Part shown: one piece after another, positions 62,642-64,000 of the stretch
Numbering within the stretch: the stretch's first letter is position 1
Layout of the letters: each line of letters opens with the position of its first letter
Origin: Acidovorax delafieldii
GTDB taxonomy: Bacteria; Pseudomonadota; Gammaproteobacteria; Burkholderiales; Burkholderiaceae_C
Assembly: GCA_002377855.1 (NCBI GenBank)
Contig: DFQQ01000018.1
Span: forward strand, 215,152 to 279,151
Direction: 5' to 3'
Length of the DNA stretch: 64,000 bases
The notes under the pieces: model-generated
What the model was told of the DNA's origin: nothing
The model's database searches: none
Seen by the model: only the letters and a program-made list of their open reading frames with translations
Position numbers and translations under genes: made by a program

Positions 62642-64000
62642 ATGACCCGCGAATCGTTTTTTTCCAATTTGCCCCTGGCGGCCAAGATCACGCTGCTGGT
62701 GGGGCTGATGGGGGCGGTGTCGATGGCGATCATTGGCTACGCGATGGCCAGCATGCGCCAGATGGACGAGCAGTACCGCACGCTCATCAAGCTGGAGACA
62801 GAACTGGCGCAGAGTTTTGGCCACGCCGGGGTGCTGTTGAGTGAAACGCAAAGGCTGGTGCACGCCCCCCAGGTTCCGGCGCCAGGGCCCTCCGCAGACC
62901 CGTTGGGCGAGAGCTCGCAGAAGTTGCGGGCCATGCAGCGTGAGTTTGAAGTGGAGCTCAACGACGTGGCGCAGAGCATGCCGCACCAGGGGCGCGAACT
63001 GATGGGGCTGCGGCTGCATTCGCAAAAGGTGTTCGACGCCGGCGAGCAATTGCTGCGCCTGACCGCCCAAGGCGAAGACGACGCCGCGACCTCCCTGCTC
63101 TACCGGGTATTTGAGCCTGCGCTGCAGGACCTCAAGCAGGAACTGGACAGTTTGCGCAACCGCTCTCATGCCGAGTTTGCAGTGCACCTGGGCGAACAAA
63201 ACGCCGCCACTGCAGACACGCTGTGGTGGATTGCGTCAACCGTGGCCGCTGCGCTGGTGGCCGTGCTGGTGCTGTCGGCCTATGTGGCGCTCACACAGAT
63301 TTCGCGCCCCATCACCCATCTGGCGCACATCATGCAGAGGCTCACAGCACAACAATTTGGAGACGTGATTCCTGGCACGCGTCGGCGCGACGAGGTGGGC
63401 ACCATGGCCCGCGCACTGCAGGTCTTCAAGAATGCCATGGAGCGTGCAGACAAGCTCACGGCGCAGGTGCAACGCAGCGAAGACGCCCGCAAGCTCTCCG
63501 AGCAATTGGTGGACCTGACCAGCGCCATCCCGGGGGTGGTGTTCCAGCTGCACCTGCTGCCCAGCGGCAAGTGTCGCTTTCTGTTTGTGAGTGACAAAGC
63601 CGCCGAAATGCCGGGGCTGCAGGTGCTGACGCTGCTGCGCAGTGGCGGCTCCGTGGGCGAAGCCTACGCAGTGTCGCCCTCCGCGCAGCAGCGCATCCAA
63701 AGCGCTTTCATGGAGCGACTGCACAGCCAGGAAGCACTGGACTTTGACACCGAAGTGCAACACCAGGGCGCCTCGCGGTGGCTGCAGACCTCGGCCACCG
63801 CCCGGCGCCTGGGAGACGGCAGTGTGCTCTTTCACGGGGTGTGGATGGACGTGACCGAGCGAAAGAGCCAAGCGCGCGCCATGGCCACCGCCAAAGAGAC
63901 CGCGGAGCGCGCCGCGCAGGAGCGCGCCCGCTTCATCGCAGTGATGAGCCACGAGATTCGCACACCGCTCAACGCCATTCTGGGCATGGCGCAGCTGGCC
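62642..64000 (+). CDS. Sensor histidine kinase (probably hybrid), N-terminal part
   Basis: The first 453 residues of a large kinase that runs off the right end. The N-terminal helix (ITLLVGLMGAVSMAIIGYAM) and a second one near 195-219 (WWIASTVAAALVAVLVLSAY) frame a periplasmic helical sensor. A HAMP domain follows (PITHLAHIMQRLTAQQFGD), then a PAS-like segment (about 285-405). The phospho-acceptor is H437 in FIAVMSHEIRTPLNAILGMA, the sequence typical of hybrid kinases. The ATPase and any receiver domains lie outside the window. It may pair with the regulator at 60497. Confidence 0.88.
   Translation, partial: MTRESFFSNLPLAAKITLLVGLMGAVSMAIIGYAMASMRQMDEQYRTLIKLETELAQSFGHAGVLLSETQRLVHAPQVPAPGPSADPLGESSQKLRAMQREFEVELNDVAQSMPHQGRELMGLRLHSQKVFDAGEQLLRLTAQGEDDAATSLLYRVFEPALQDLKQELDSLRNRSHAEFAVHLGEQNAATADTLWWIASTVAAALVAVLVLSAYVALTQISRPITHLAHIMQRLTAQQFGDVIPGTRRRDEVGTMARALQVFKNAMERADKLTAQVQRSEDARKLSEQLVDLTSAIPGVVFQLHLLPSGKCRFLFVSDKAAEMPGLQVLTLLRSGGSVGEAYAVSPSAQQRIQSAFMERLHSQEALDFDTEVQHQGASRWLQTSATARRLGDGSVLFHGVWMDVTERKSQARAMATAKETAERAAQERARFIAVMSHEIRTPLNAILGMAQLA

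Overview
This 64 kb window is high-GC, densely coded DNA from a betaproteobacterium, most likely a member of the Comamonadaceae close to Acidovorax. The basis is protein resemblance (ruvAB, phoH-like/ybeY, ttcA, dbpA, purT, exosortase H), the strong GC bias, and a family of short palindromic intergenic repeats, typical of that group, that contain the words TAGCT and GCGCTTAT. It is chromosomal. I see no phage, no intact insertion sequence, no CRISPR array, no rRNA and no tRNA. Both ends cut genes: cca on the left and a hybrid-type sensor kinase on the right.

Layout. 0-5 kb: the end of cca, a GNAT acetyltransferase, then a metal-stress locus. An ECF sigma factor and its membrane anti-sigma factor (sigF-nrsF) are divergent from a bufferin cluster: DUF2282 precursor, DUF692/MNIO enzyme, DUF2063 partner and DoxX protein. 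Two divergent copies of the same promoter motif (GTAACC-N16-CGAA) lie between them. 5-9 kb: a small secreted protein, a MITE-like element, thioredoxin 2, and trehalose synthesis genes otsB and otsA. 9-17 kb: a MidA-type methyltransferase, a pterin reductase with folB, ttcA, a lipoprotein, a histidine phosphatase, a PLP aldolase/dehydratase, and an unusual fusion of a di-iron lipid hydroxylase with a YhhN/TMEM86 lysoplasmalogenase-like domain. 17-25 kb: a MacAB-like efflux system, ruvB-ruvA, phoH-like and ybeY, and an MFS carrier. 25-32 kb: a haem-copper quinol oxidase operon (cyoABCD) that runs into SURF1 and a RegB/RegA-type redox two-component system. 32-41 kb: a TauE-like permease, dtd, an MFS carrier, dbpA, a MgtC/DUF4010 protein, AMP nucleosidase, a diguanylate cyclase and an ABC ATPase. 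41.7-48.8 kb: a type I restriction-modification island (hsdR-hsdM-hsdS plus a DUF1016 nuclease) with AT-rich specificity segments. 49-55.5 kb: purT, the ABC-2 permease that probably partners the ATPase left of the island, a GMC oxidoreductase, 3-hydroxybutyryl-CoA dehydrogenase and ohrR-ohr. 55.6-64 kb: a metallophosphoesterase overlapping a Ser/Thr kinase-USP fusion, a DUF2855 protein, an SrkA-type kinase, a response regulator, exosortase H with its associated membrane protein, and the start of a sensor kinase.

How the parts work together. Much of the window deals with stress and redox state: copper/metal buffering (bufferin), organic peroxide defence (ohrR-ohr), thioredoxin, trehalose, redox-controlled quinol oxidase and two stress kinases. 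The best leads are the bufferin cluster with its paired sigma-F promoters, the hydroxylase-lysoplasmalogenase fusion, repeat-family copies translated in frame inside four genes, the quinol oxidase operon with SURF1 but no cyoE, and the phosphoesterase/kinase-USP pair.
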